The notes beneath the pieces are model-generated. The model ran no database searches and was not told the origin of the DNA. It was given only the letters and a program-made list of their open reading frames with translations. The translations under genes and the position numbers were made by a program. Positions 49,600 to 61,900 of a stretch of 64,000 bases of DNA are shown piece after piece (the stretch's first letter is position 1; every line of letters begins with the position of its first letter). Location: the NCBI GenBank assembly GCA_033239525.1, contig BSYO01000010.1, forward strand, positions 14,290,042 to 14,354,041, in the 5' to 3' direction. The stretch comes from Nepenthes gracilis. Lineage: Eukaryota > Streptophyta > Magnoliopsida > Caryophyllales > Nepenthaceae.

Positions 49600-49966
49600 A
49601 CTCTCCCCCACTTATAGAAATTTTGTCCGAAAATTTAACGAATCCAAAATTTGAATAAGTTACATACCTCAAAATAGATGGGGATACTTTTTTTCGGATT
49701 CCGTCCTCTCTTTCCCCTGTCGCCTCATCGTAGGAGTAGTTCCTCCATAAAACTTTCACGAGAAGAATCGTCTTGGAGTGCAAAATTTGGTCCTTCCAGT
49801 ATAAGATTTCCACCGATTCTTCTACACAAGCTAAATCCTCATCGATAGCCAAATGACTATAATCAATCACATGAGATGGATCATACACGTACTTCTTTAA
49901 TATGGAAATATGGAAGACGTTGTGTTCCTCGGCCAAACTCTGTGGCAAGGCTAGACGGTACGCCAC
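49600..49966 (-). pseudogene. Chromovirus integrase tail with chromodomain-like motif
   Basis: The frame reads HNVFHISILKKYVYDPSHVI, then VEILYWKDQ, then LVKVLWRNYSYDEATGERED. VLWR...EATWE-type sequence is the core of the chromodomain-like tail that guides chromovirus integration to heterochromatin (family knowledge). The frame ends close to the 3' LTR. Confidence 0.75.
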
Positions 49967-50099
49967 CTCGCCAACTCACTCAAGAACCTCAAACGGCCCA
50001 ATGAGACGCGCCTTTAGCTTCCCTTTTACGCCAAATCTGAAAATTCTCTTCTACGGTGAGACCTTAAGGAAGACGAAATCTCCAACCTCGAATCTGAGC

Positions 50100-51187
50100 T
50101 CGGATCTCCTTTGATCAGCATAACTTTTCTGTTAGCTCTGGGAGACTTTTAACGTTTTCACAACCACTGCTATCATTTTTGACGTCTCCCGAATAACATT
50201 CGGGCCCAACCAACCGCCTATCCCGATCTCCTCCCAATGAATGGGAGATCGACACTTCCTACCATAAAGTGCCTCCCAGGGAGCCATTCCGATACTCGCT
50301 TGAAATCAAGTTATAAGTGAACTCTGGCCAAACAGCTAGAAAATCATCCCAATTCCCATGGAACTCTAATACCGAAGTCCGAAGCATATCCTCTAGTATC
50401 TGGATCGTCCGCTCAGACTGGCCATCCGTCTAAGGATGATACACCGTACTAAACTTCTGGTTCATCCCTAACTCCCGATGCAAGCTCTCCCGAAATTTAG
50501 AAACGAACCGTGGGTTGCGATCGGACACAATCGATGCTGACATGCTATGCAATCTCACGATCTCATTGATGTACAATTGTGCCAGACGATCGCGGGAGTA
50601 AGTAGTCTAAATGGCTATAAAATGAGCAAATTTCGTCGACCGGTCAACAATGACCTGATCGCATCATGATTCTTCGGAGTTCTAGGCAATCCTAACACGA
50701 AGTCCATCGAGATGTCCTCCCACTTCCAGCTGGGGATGGGTAGTGGCTGTAATAATATAGAAGGCTTTCTCCTCTCAGCCTTCAATTGCTGATAGACGAG
50801 ATATCTATTAACAAATGCCACAATCTTTCTCCGCATGTTTTTCCACCAGAATATTTTCCTCAAGTCTTGATACATTTTGTTTATACCGGGGTGAATCATG
50901 TACCGAGTCTGATGTGCCTCCTTCATTATTTCTTCTTTCAGTTCCTTAACATTTGGTACACATAACCGCTCTTGAAATCTTAAAATTCCATTGGCGCGCA
51001 CACTGAAATCAACTCGAGAGTTTCTGCGAAGATCATCTACAATATCCATCAGAAAAGGGTCACTCACCTGCCCTTCCTTAATCCTCTGAAGGATCTCGGG
51101 CTGAACCAGCAGAAAGGATAACATCATCCGGTTACCCTTAGCATAGCGCTGGATATGGAAAGATTTCAAACAGTCTAGCAATTCCAT
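50100..51187 (-). pseudogene. Chromovirus integrase core remnant
   Basis: The zinc-binding part keeps both His (EAHQTRYMIHPG) but has Tyr where the two Cys are expected (NRYLVYQQLKAE). The core follows: WEDISMDFVLGLPRTP with the first Asp, a disrupted VIVDR region, IVSDRNPRF with the second Asp, and DGQSERTIQILEDMLR with the Glu. Stops and a frameshift near 50630 interrupt it. Confidence 0.8.
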
Positions 51188-51304
51188 CTACTTAATTTAT
51201 ATGGTCGCCACCAAACAGGTTTGGCGACTCAAGGCATCCACGACTATATTCGCTTTCCCCGGTCGATACTAGATCTCACAATCGTAGTCCTTTAGACACT
51301 CAAT

Positions 51305-52676
51305 TTATCGCCGCTGCCTCATATTTAGCTCATTCTGTAAGAACAAATACTTGAAGCTCTTGTGGTCAGAGTACACTAGGAATTTCTCGCTATAAAGATA
51401 GTGTCTCCAGATTTTCAAAGCAAAAACCACCGCGGCCAACTCTAAGTCATGGGTTGGATAGTTTTTCTCATGAGTCTTCAACTGTCGAGACCCAAAATCT
51501 ACTACTTTTCCCCATTGCATAAGAACACATCCAAGTCCCACTTTAGACGCATCACAATACACCTTGAACCCAGCGGAATTATCAGGAATAGTTAGAATCG
51601 GGGCAGTTGTCAACCGATCCTTCAGCTCTTGAAAGCTTTTGTCACACTCCTCGATCCAGGTGAAACTTACATCATTCTTTGTCAGACGAGTGAGGGACAA
51701 GGCTATCCGAGAAAAATTCTCAACAAAACAACGATAATAGCTAGCCATCTCCAAAAAGCTTTGAACTTCAATCACAGTTGGTCGGCCGACCCAATTGACC
51801 ATCGCTTCAATTTTCTGCGGGTCCACTAAAATGACTCTAGGAGAAATTACATGGCCTAAGAACACCACCTTGTCAAGCCAAAACTCACACTTCTTCAACT
51901 TCGCGAACAACTGATGTTCCCGAACAGTCTGCAACACAATTCTCAGGTGCCCTTCATGCTCGGTGCGATCCTTGGAGTAAATTAGAATTCATCCATGAAA
52001 ACCACAACAAACTTATCGAAGAATGGCGGAAGACCCGGTTCATCCCGGTCCATAAACACGGTTGGAGTATTAGTCAACCCGAACGACATCGCCAAAAATT
52101 TATAGTGACCATACCTCATTCGGAAAGCCATCTTCGCAATATCCTCCTGTTTAATATGAAACTAATAATATCTCGACTGAAGGTCAATCTTGGAATACAC
52201 TAAGGATCCCTACAATTGGTCAAAGAGGTCATCGATCCGCGGCAGAGGATACTTGTTCTTGATTGTAATTTTATTTAACTCACGGTAATCTATATATAAC
52301 CTCAAGGCCCCATCCTTCTTTTTGACGAATAGACCGGAGCACCCTATAGCGATACACTGGGTCTAATGAAACCCATATCAAGCAGGTCCTAGAACTGTTG
52401 TTTCAACTCCTTTAACTCAACAGGAGCCATGCGGTACGGGACTTTCGATACGGGTGTCAATCCCGGCACGAGGTCAATCCCAAATTCAGCCTTACGATGT
52501 GGTAGCAGAGTTGACAACTTGTCGGGAAACACGTCCTCGAATTCACATACCACTGGAATGTCCTTTACGGACAAATTTCGACTTTCCACCACACTAACAT
52601 AAGCTAAAAAAGCTTCGCACTCGCTATTCAATAAATGGTGAACCTGTAGAGTAGAAATAAAACTAGACGGCTCCAC
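51305..52676 (-). pseudogene. Chromovirus reverse transcriptase and RNase H
   Basis: RT begins near FGIDLVPGLTPVSKVPYRMA (52480) and runs to HQLFAKLKKCEFWLDKVVFL (51880). RNase H follows: VYCDASKVGLGCVLMQ, SRQLKTHEKNYPTHDLELAA and VYSDHKSFKYL. One base is missing within the second Asp codon of the RT active site (about 51988-51992), which shifts the frame. Other stops lie between 52389 and 51937. Confidence 0.85.
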
Positions 52677-52772
52677 TCTCCGAACTCCTTGAATATAGAA
52701 GGGTTTGCAATCCAGAATAGCAAAGTTTACCCTTTTGTGAAAACAATCAATAGTGGCGTGATACTTAGACAG

Positions 52773-53105
52773 TCAATTCATACCCAAGATAACATCAAAA
52801 TCATGCGTATCAAGAATAATCAAATCAACGGCCAAAAGAAGTCCCTTCACCTCCATAATACACCCTAGATAGGACACATCAGTCACAATGGAGGACCCCG
52901 TGGGCGTAGATACAACCAAAGAAAAATCAAGGGTCATGGGAAAAGGTGTAATACAACAAGCCAATCGAGGAAAAATAAAGGAGTGCGTGGACCCAGAGTC
53001 AAAAAGTACTGAGTAAGAAATACCACAAACTAGAACTATACCTTCTACCATATCATCTGATACTCTAACCCAGCTAGCAGACACCGCAAAAGCTTTACCC
53101 TGCAC
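52773..53105 (-). pseudogene. Chromovirus aspartic protease domain
   Basis: The frame reads SYSVLFDSGSTHSFI, with the catalytic Asp-Ser-Gly, and ends ILDTHDFDVILGMN, the usual end of retropepsin in Tekay elements. This stretch is open. It is followed by a stop where the family continues WL, toward RT. Confidence 0.85.
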
Positions 53106-53146
53106 CGCTGGCTTCGGAGCTCTAAACCTCGATACCTAAGGGCACT

Positions 53147-54101
53147 CCCTTGCTCTATGCCCCACTTGGCCACAAGTGAAGTAAGCACCCATTAACCTGG
53201 GACACGGTTTACCCTCATACATTCTTCCACAGTGCTAGCATGAACCCACCGAGGCTTGAGAAGAAGATGAAATCTGGCCACTCCTCTGACCACTCTGTTC
53301 AGAAACCGGTTGCCTGGACTTTTTATACGGTCTCCCCGAACTAGTCCCGGTGCCGGCGCTTGTCCCGCTTTTACTAGCCAACCTCTTTTTGAAAAATTCT
53401 TCCTTTGCATGCTCTTGCTCATAAATCATGGCCCGATCTAGCACATCAGCATAGGTGGAAAATTTGAGGGTCGCCAGCTGCTTGCGATTGTCATCCCGCA
53501 GGCCCATTAAGAACTTCCTAGTCCTCCTTTCTTCATCTTCGACCATATAGGTAGCAAACCGTGACGACTCTGAAAACTTGGCGTTGTACTCCACCACCGT
53601 CCGGTTCCCTTGCCTTAGCTTGAGAAATTCCTCCTCTTTCTGAACACGGAGGCTAGATGGAAAGTACTTCTGTAGAAACGCATCCTCAAACATCTTCTAG
53701 GTAATCTCAACCTCTGGTACCCCCAATACTCTTTTCCTCATCTGCCACCAATGGTGAGCCTCATCCTCCAGTCGGTAAGACGTGAACAGCACCCGATCCT
53801 CCGCTGGGCATTGGATCACGGCAAACACCCTCTTAAGGCTCTACAACCACGAATCTGCCTTAAGGGGGTCAGGCTCTCCTGTAAACGCTGGTACTCGCTC
53901 CTGAACGAAGCGATCATGAGCAGATAGCTCCGGATTAGTAGGAGCTTGAATAGGAGTCGGAATGGAAACAGGGGCCAGATGTTGCTGCTCCATATTCTCA
54001 ATGATGTTCATGAGACGCCCCAACAAATTCAAATACTCGGCCTCTCGATCTCGGGGCAGCTCATCCCTTTGCGAACATTGATGTCTAGGCGGCATTGCCA
54101 A
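53147..54101 (-). pseudogene. Chromovirus gag
   Basis: The start is ATG at 54101 (MAMPPRHQCSQRDELPRDRE), with FTGEPDPLKADSWL near 53850. A break follows, then the retrotrans_gag core FEDAFLQKYFPSSLRVQKEE and FLKLRQGNRTVVEYNAKFSE, and a Ser/Gly-rich linker. The zinc knuckle near 53160-53200 reads YFTCGQVGHRAREC, with Tyr where the first Cys is expected. Confidence 0.8.
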
Positions 54102-54332
54102 CTTTAGAAGTTACCACTGAAAAAGAAACAACAAAGGTTGAGCTAATGGTTTAACCGTCCTAACGACATTACCAGATATGATAACACTTATACAATTAAA
54201 GAGAACATTCGAAATGAGGGTGTTTAATTGCCCTATCTTTTCCTCATTCACTCATTCGGCCTTAACCCATACTATCTTAGGCTTCCGCATGAATTCAGAT
54301 TCATCCTAAGGCATCCCTTATCTGATACTAAT

Positions 54333-57097
54333 AGTGACGGACCGGGTTATTTTTCTTAAATAACCTCTGTCAAGGAATAAACTAGAATTCCTAATTAAAA
54401 TTATTAATTTCTGTAGAAAATTAAGTAGAGTTCCTTTTGTAAATCGAGCATTTGTAAAAAAATAAACAGTTACAAATCAACCCTGCAGAACAATTTACAA
54501 CCATCCACAATACTACAAGTCTTATTGTTCAACACACTACACAAGATCTAATCGCCGCATCAATCGAGACGGCACCGACATCGTAACTCCAGTATAATGT
54601 CGGTGGGAAAGGATACCAACTAGAAAACTCGATCATAACCACAATGTAGAAGGACTTGTGGAAGTATAAAACCACAATATACAGCGGAACTAATTTATCA
54701 TTCATCCATACTAAACATCATATATCATTCCATATATGTTTTATACAGTTTACAAAATATGGCCAAAATTTCTGTTTCATACACAAAATCAGCTAAGTCC
54801 CAGTCCCGAGCCCTACGTAATATCAGTTGTCTATTGCACTTCTATGATCTACTCTGTCTCGTTAGGTATCAGTGTATGCTCATCTAAAAGATATATAGTA
54901 AGAGTGAGTGTACAACTCAACAAATAAAATCATACATCACTAATTACAGCAATTTACAAGAAAGACGGTAACTAGGTAGGGGGAAGAAGCATGCGCGGAG
55001 AGGGAGCATCGGGAATCATTAGTTACATGTTTGTTCTAGTTTCGTTCATTCACTTTCATTACTTTTATTAATCTTTGCGGACCCAAACTAGTAGGTCGTA
55101 CTAACCAACGATGTGAGAGGACGAGGAAATGAATGTGTCTGCCACACATTCTAAGGCTGGCTACATTTTAGATTTGCAGCATTCGACCATTGGCTACATT
55201 TTAGGCCTGTAGCACTCGACCATCGGCTACATTTTAGACCTACAGCACTTGGCCATCTCAATTGCCCCATATCCCTTGAGGACCAGGGCAATCCTCGTTC
55301 TTTCACAGCAGCATCCTCAAGCGTACCCTGAACATCATCCGTCCATAGAAGCAGCCGGAGTGTTCCTCGGGTTCCCGCCGTTATGTACATGGTAAGCTAG
55401 AGGGTACCACCCCTATGATATGGGGTTCTAGTTTCATGATTAGTCTTAATCCTTGATGGGGAATCCACCATTTCCATATACTTTCTCTAACCAGGAAATC
55501 ACATTCTCATCACATGTCTCCAACCGGGAGACCAAATCCATCACTTAACATTTTGCGAATTCCCTTCTATTTACTCGTTCGGTTCCTTTCTTTCATTTGG
55601 AGTTTAAATCTTTCAACTAATAAGTTCAACTCGTCAGAGAGTTTAATTATATTTACCTCCGTGGGTCAAATACCTCCTTAGAAGCCTCCGGGACGCATCC
55701 CCATATCCCTGGTGCACAATTACACATTTTAGAACTTATAATTTAACACAACACTTAGTCATAAGTTCCATCACAATTGAAGAGAGCTAAAGCATGTACA
55801 CTTACCTTCTAATTTCGGATGAACATTGTTAGGCTACTTTTAAAGGGCTCGGATGCCGCGAACGGTTCAAATTTTTGCAGAATCGGTCGTCCGGTCAACA
55901 CATACTTACTTTTGGGATGCGGTGATTCATATACTAGAGTCTTTTCAACATTTTATGAAGGTAAAAACATATAATTTTCCTTTTATGTCTCGGGTGAACA
56001 GTGTCAGCGCCCATTTAGAGAGCCCAGACTCCGTGAACGGGTCGAGACGTGCGAAATCGATTGCGCGGCCGACGTATATACACATTTGGACGTGGGGATT
56101 CACATTTTGGGGTCAATTTAAAAAAACAAGGTGCAAAAACAAAAAACCCCCAATTTCCTGTAGGTTAGGGTTTAACGATACTCCACCGGTCGGATCGGTG
56201 AGTAAATCAGACAATAAATTACATAATTCTTGGTCTTAAGTCATGGGTATCACATTTTTTATGATTTGGGTGGGCATCAAGACAAAAATACTCGGCAATA
56301 ACCGAAAAACATTGAAAGAGGAAAGTTAGTGAGTATGAGAATACTTACCTTGACGTGTGCTATCACTTTTATAACTGGCTCCCAAGCGGATTCGGACTCT
56401 ACGGCTGGATCTCCTCCTTTCTCTCTCTGAAACCGGCACTCTTCCTCTCTCCTCCTCTCCAAAAACCGACTGAAAATGAGAAAAGTGGAAGAAACGCGAA
56501 GCAAGTCGCGTTTTTATACCAGTCGGGGAGCTCGAGCACCGGGCAAGTGAGCAGCGAGCACGGCCTTGCTGCCGGCCCACGCTTGAGCGCGCAAAGGCGC
56601 TCAGCGGGCAGGGGAGCTACTAGATTTTACTACTCAAGCGCCGCTTGAGTGCTCAGCGGGCCGGGAGCTACCGGGATTTTACCACTCGAGCGGAGCAAGC
56701 GCGGCTTGCTGCTTGTGCCACTGCTTTTTTGCTCAAGCCTGCGCTCGAACGCATAGCGGGCGCGGTCTACTGACAGCATTTCATCAATTCACAACCTGAT
56801 TTTTCTTTCGATACACATACTCATACACTCAATGGATCTAGTATTAATTATTATCACGTTGATTTCCTCGTATTTATTATATTTTTAGACCCGGAACCTC
56901 ACAGGCACTCAGCGGGCGGGGGAGGTACTGATTTTTGGCACTCGAGCGCACAGCAGACGCGATCTGCTGGCAGCGCTTCAGCAATCCGCCCGATTTTTCT
57001 TCTAATACGCATACGCATTCATTTAATAGGTCTAGTATTTATTATTATCACATTAATTTTCTCATATTTATTATATTTTTAGACCCAAAATCTCACA
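54333..57097 (-). repeat. 5' LTR of chromovirus, with terminal duplication
   Basis: 2,765 bp. A full LTR equivalent ends at 56903 (CCTCACA). A second, partial copy of its last ~194 bp follows to 57097, where the TTTTC duplication begins. On minus a TATA box (TATAAAAA, 56511-56518) precedes the likely transcript start. Confidence 0.85.
55158..55259. repeat. ~35-bp tandem repeats in right chromovirus LTR (3 units)
   Basis: Same unit as at 47797-47964, but only three copies. Confidence 0.8.
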
Positions 57098-57102
57098 TTT
57101 TC
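57098..57102. repeat. Target site duplication TTTTC, right
   Basis: Identical to 46930-46934. Confidence 0.9.
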
Positions 57103-58480
57103 TAAGCCCCAATATGTGATCAAATTTTTGGATTCCACTTGAAAATTTTTTCATATCATTCTTAGTATTTTCAAGCCCCACTTCAAGGAGTTAATTTTTA
57201 CGATTAAGGAGCTGTATTCCATTTTCAATTCATGATGAATAAGAGTAGCGCTCTTTAATTTAGTTATAACTTCTGTCTTTTCTTTTTCCAAATTTATGAG
57301 TTTACTATTTAAGATTTTATTTATTTTCTTTACTTTTAAGCATTACCTAAATAATTTATCATATATTTCTTGAAACCCATTAAATTCAACATCTATCTGA
57401 TCCTCAAAATCATTAAATTGATTAAAATTTTCTATTAGATATTCATCATTACCACACAATGAAATTATAAAAACCATATATTTGGCCTAACCTTTGTCCG
57501 TACATCTTTTAACATCATCTTTATCTTCATTACTTAATATTGCATTTACTTTTAAAGTGTGATCTTATTGGCGTTTAAAATTTGGACATTTAGCTCGATA
57601 ATGGCCAAAATATTTACACTCATGGTATTGAACTCATTGGATATTTTTCGATTTGGAGTCCTTATATTTACGTCAATCTTTCTTCTCAAATTTAGGTGAT
57701 CATTTTAAATCCATATCTAGTTTGTTTGATGAAGATTTATTTTTCTTTAAAAATTTTTTTAAAATTTTTAACAAATAAGAAAAATCATCATCACTATATG
57801 ATTCTTTATCAGAGTCCTGGTTTCTCTCTTCCCTATTAATTTTAGAGCAATTGATTTTTATTTTTTTTATTGTGAAAGTGTGTACTTATAAGTTTGGAAA
57901 GATCCTACGAGTTCTTCAATTTTTATTTTATCAAGATCTTTACTTTTTTCGATTGCGATGATTTTAGGTCTAAATCCTTTAGGAAGTGATCTAAGAACTT
58001 TTCTAACAATTCGATTTTCAGGAATCCATTCTCCTAAATTAAACATGGAATTCACAATATCGTTCACTGAGTATAGAATTCATCAAAAATTTCATCATTT
58101 TTAGTACGGATTTTTTCAAATCTGGTAGTTTGCATTTAAAATTTTAAATTTTTTACAAGTTTTGTTCCTTTATGAGTGATTTCAAGTATATCTCACGCAT
58201 CCTTAGAAGTCTCATACATAAAAATACGTTTAAACTTTTCGGAAGATACAGTCATAAAAATAATATATAAAAATTCTTCTTTTGACCACAAAGACAGAAC
58301 TTTTAGTTTATCACCACTTTTGGGTGGATTCCACCAAATTCAGGTACTAGCTCACACACATCCATCGATTTGAGGAAGGCTCTCATCCGAACATTCAAAT
58401 ATGCAGAATTACTCCCATAAAAAAAGGGAGGTATGAAGAGCATCCACTCGTATATATCTAGGTCGGGGGTCGCGGATCAG
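57103..58480 (-). pseudogene. SIRE-like copia gag (N-terminal part)
   Basis: On the minus strand, GEWIPENRIVRKVLRSLPKG and IAIEKSKDLDKIKIEELVGS (58067-57867) are the UBN2 gag core of SIRE/copia elements. A zinc knuckle near 57587-57627 reads YHECKYFGHYRAKC, again with Tyr replacing the first Cys. Upstream frames toward the primer site are broken. Confidence 0.8.
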
Positions 58481-58485
58481 GGTAA

Positions 58486-58498
58486 GGTTCTGATACCA
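58486..58498 (-). other. Primer binding site of SIRE-like element
   Basis: TGGTATCAGAACC on the minus strand is complementary to the 3' end of initiator Met-tRNA, two bases from the 5' LTR. Confidence 0.8.
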
Positions 58499-58500
58499 AT

Positions 58501-59560
58501 TGAAAAAGGACTTTTTGTCCCAAATTATACAACAAAGCTTTGACCTCATGCAATAATAACAGAAGCATTGAAAATTAAATATTCAATACACGGAATGAAT
58601 ATTTATTTCTAGATGCAAATAATAATAATAAGCATATAAAACATATATAATGATAAGTAATAATAAAAAAACATAATTTTTGGTGACGAAGAAAAAACTC
58701 GATACTCATAGTAATAGAAAAAAAACCCTCCGGATTTCAACGGTTAGGAAAAAAATGCACTATATAAACCAACTTACAAATTGGATGGTAACAATGTGTT
58801 AACCTAATCGATTTACTTCCGTCTTGTGATCCATACCAAGGAACTCCTTGGATTTGCCCACGACAATGGAACCTTACGCATTTTGGCCTTTACGTTAATC
58901 TTCTCTCTCGTGCCACGTGAATTTTTGAATACCACTGGAACCCAAGGTCCATGCTTCCAACGTCATTACGAAAGTTATCAAGCAGGAGAATAAAATCGAT
59001 AAAGAGAAATGGTAAGAAAAGCGTTAGATATTGAAGCACAATGATGTAATTTCGATTTTCTCAATTGTAGTAAGAATAATGAAATAAGAAAAGAATTTCT
59101 CTCAAGAGGGGCACTCCAAAAAGCAACAATTCAGATAATGGTAACTGAAAATAAGGAGCATATTTATAGATGGCTCAAAAAATGCATTCAATAATTCTGC
59201 TCATTGCCGCGACGATCGAGTGGGCGCGGCAAGTGCACCGAGGATTTTATAAGAAACTCTATGTGCGTTCAGCGGGAAGGAGGCGAGCAGTGAGCAGGAT
59301 GTTTTGGGATTTTACGCTCAAACTCGTGGCTAGCGCACAGTGAGCACATGGCTTCGAGTTTTTGGGCTCGAGCAAGTTCACAGAGAGCGCAAGGCTACGA
59401 GATTTTGGGCTCAAAAGGATGGATATCACGGTAGGCACGGTATTCCTAGAAAACGGAATAGACATATGTTAAATGCAGCACTTTGATGAAACACAATCTA
59501 ATATCAATATAAGATTATATAAGGTCACGAAATATACCAATCATAAAAATGACTCTAACA
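58501..59560 (-). repeat. 5' LTR of SIRE-like element
   Basis: 1,060 bp, longer than the 3' copy. The extra length lies mainly in a GC-rich zone (about 59210-59450) with three or more GGATTTT..GCTCGAG-like repeats. Confidence 0.85.
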
Positions 59561-61778
59561 AAATCTAAATGAAAAGTTTACTTTCATAGTGCTTACAATT
59601 ATATTTGGCATATGCAACAAGTCTTTAAATCTCTAAGAGGCCATAGTGAATGAGTATAGTTTGGTAAGAGTTTTCAATGATGACATTCATAAATATCTCA
59701 TGTTCCTTATAAAACATAGTGTGGATGCCACAATCTTAATTATTAATCTAATGAGCAATTCAATTCAAGCACATGACACAAAAAGAAAACTATCTCAATC
59801 ATTCTTAATATTTATGTGAGAATATGTCTTATTAAGATCTATTATATGTTAGTACATATGAATCCTATCTTTTAGACTTGACTTTAAACATTACTAGATA
59901 TATACTCTAAAAAAATAGTTGAACTCATCAACTACACTCAAGAGTTTGGCATATAAAAGAGTAAATACTTGTCAAAATCAAAGTAATGTAGCTTGAGTGT
60001 GAAAAATATTTCAAAAAAAGGAAAAATTTATCACATCCTCATTAAAAAAATCTTATATTTAAATCGAATTAACCCACACAAAAAAAATTAATTTATGCAT
60101 GTGGATCATATTTGACCAAGTTTCCAACATTTACAATGGGATTGGGGGTTTGCAACTCTAAAGAAGCATGGAATATACAAATACTTTGAGAACAATGATT
60201 TTTTTCTTTGAGTTACAAAATCTCCCATTGTTTTTTCTTCAAACACATCCACAAGTAAAGATATTTTTTTAAAAAAACTTTTTTCTTTTTTCTCTTTTTT
60301 CTTCTTCTTTTTTATTTTTTATTTTTTTATTTTTTGAATAAGAGCACTTACATTAATATCCAAATTCCTAAAGTAATAAATTTTATTGTTTTTTTTTTGT
60401 CAAAGTACCAAAAATATGTAACATCATTTACTTCTGCCCCATATTCTTCATTTTTTTCACCCCTCTCACTCAACAATTAAAGTTTCTCAAGGTGTAGAGA
60501 TAAGATAAGTGTATAATATATCTAATTTAATTTGCCGCTATGAGTAAAATAATGAAAATAATTGCAAACATCAAGTTAGCATATAATAGGCCTAACATGA
60601 TGCCAAGTGGTATATCAACTAAAAAATAAAAAATAAGCTAAAACTCAAAGTATATAAAATGTGTCGTTTAGTCTATAAATGCGAATAACAATAATCCATA
60701 TATGTAAAAATTAAGTAATTAGCTTTGGTTAATCCAATTATAAATATAAGTTCAGAGCAAACGTAATAAAGCTATTCAATAATCAACGCTAAAAAAAATT
60801 ATTATAAATAAGTATAAATATCATCTCAAATAAATAATAATATTAAAATCTGACTCGAGTAACAAGTTTTCACTATAATCAAATAATAATCTATATATTA
60901 TTGTAATAAATTGATTAATACAAGACACATATGCGTAATAAAATTATTCTCTCAAAACAAAATCAGAAAATGTCACAAAATATATAGACAATATAGTCGA
61001 TACTTAAATCCAAAAGTTTATAATATCTTTTCATAAGTTTTAGCATTCAAGCTCCATTTCATATGTATCTAGTAGCAATTTTACAACTTAGAAAAAACGA
61101 AAGAAAAATATTTAATAGGTATGCATGAAAATGGATTCTTACTCCCACCTATATCAAATATTGTCTTCGTTGTAAAGGCATCCGGTAAATTTATGGGTGA
61201 GAAGGAAAACAAGTACATAAATGCTCTACATATTGTAAGAACATTACTAAATAAACAACAATAACAAAATTAATGTTAGTTCATTAGATAAATAAATATA
61301 TAAAAGAAATATCAACCTACTCCCATAACAAACAAACCAAAAAAAATGTGAAAGAAATTACTTAATAAGTATTGGGTCTACACACTAAACGGGACTCCAC
61401 ACTAGAAACACAAGGCTTGAGAAAGGGTTCTAGTCTATGCCTATTCCCTCTCCATCAATTGCTATTAAATAATAAGATCTTCAATGTCAATGGTATCATA
61501 TTTAGAATGGCTATAACGGTGAAAGATTTTATCCATTGAAATTTTGGTTTCTCAAAAATAAATGTAAATGTGAATTATATAATAAAATCTTCTGATTAGA
61601 AAGGGTTTTAGTCTGTGACTATGTATAAATTGAAAAATGGATGTTATAATATTTCGTTTAGAAAACCATTTTTAATATATCTTCCTTCATGATCCTTAAT
61701 TAATATTACCTTAATCAAATATCAATTTTTGAGAAAATTTGGACACTTTATAACTAATTAAATAAATCATCAATACTT

Positions 61779-61900
61779 TAAAAAGAGTATTTATTCTTGA
61801 TAGTAATTTTATTTAATTTTTAATAATTAATATATAATCTCATGGATCATCTTTCTTTTTTTGTAAATAATACCGATACTCCCAAACTAACAAAATCAAT
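61779..61900 (-). pseudogene. Gypsy reverse transcriptase fossil
   Basis: The + strand words TTCTTGATAGTAATTTTATTTAA, TAATTAATATATAATCTCA and the run to TTTTTGTAAATA.TACCG parallel the chromovirus RT at 52253-52335 base for base over long stretches. On minus this is the RT block KKD..RLCIDYR.LNK.T. It is a small, heavily mutated fragment. Confidence 0.55.

Larger units (their letters stand above)
46935..57097 (-). mobile_element. Ty3/gypsy chromovirus (Tekay/Del-like), nested
   Basis: LTRs at 46935-49599 and 54333-57097 bound a 4.7-kb interior with gag, protease, RT, RNase H, integrase and a chromodomain-like tail on the minus strand. An exact TTTTC duplication flanks it. The primer site (TTAGTATCAGATAAGG on minus) abuts the right LTR, and a purine tract (AAGTGGGGGAGAGT on minus) abuts the left. 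Frames are broken by stops and small indels, so it is inactive. It inserted into the gag of the SIRE-like element and is therefore younger. Confidence 0.95.
45135..59560 (-). mobile_element. SIRE-like Ty1/copia element with gag but no visible pol
   Basis: Related LTRs lie at 45135-46050 and 58501-59560, both TG...CTAACA. A Met-tRNA primer site (TGGTATCAGAACC on minus, 58486-58498) adjoins the 5' LTR, and a purine tract (CCAAAGAGGGAGAT on minus, 46051-46064) adjoins the 3' LTR. Leaving out the nested element at 46935-57097, the interior is only about 2.3 kb and shows gag and two zinc knuckles. No protease, integrase, RT or RNase H is recognisable. Flanks AAACT and AAATC are only partly alike. 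Confidence 0.8.

Noticed and set aside
56326..56648. Open frames with Arg/Glu- and Ser-rich proteins
   Set aside because: They lie in the GC-rich part of the chromovirus LTR and match no protein family; composition explains their length.
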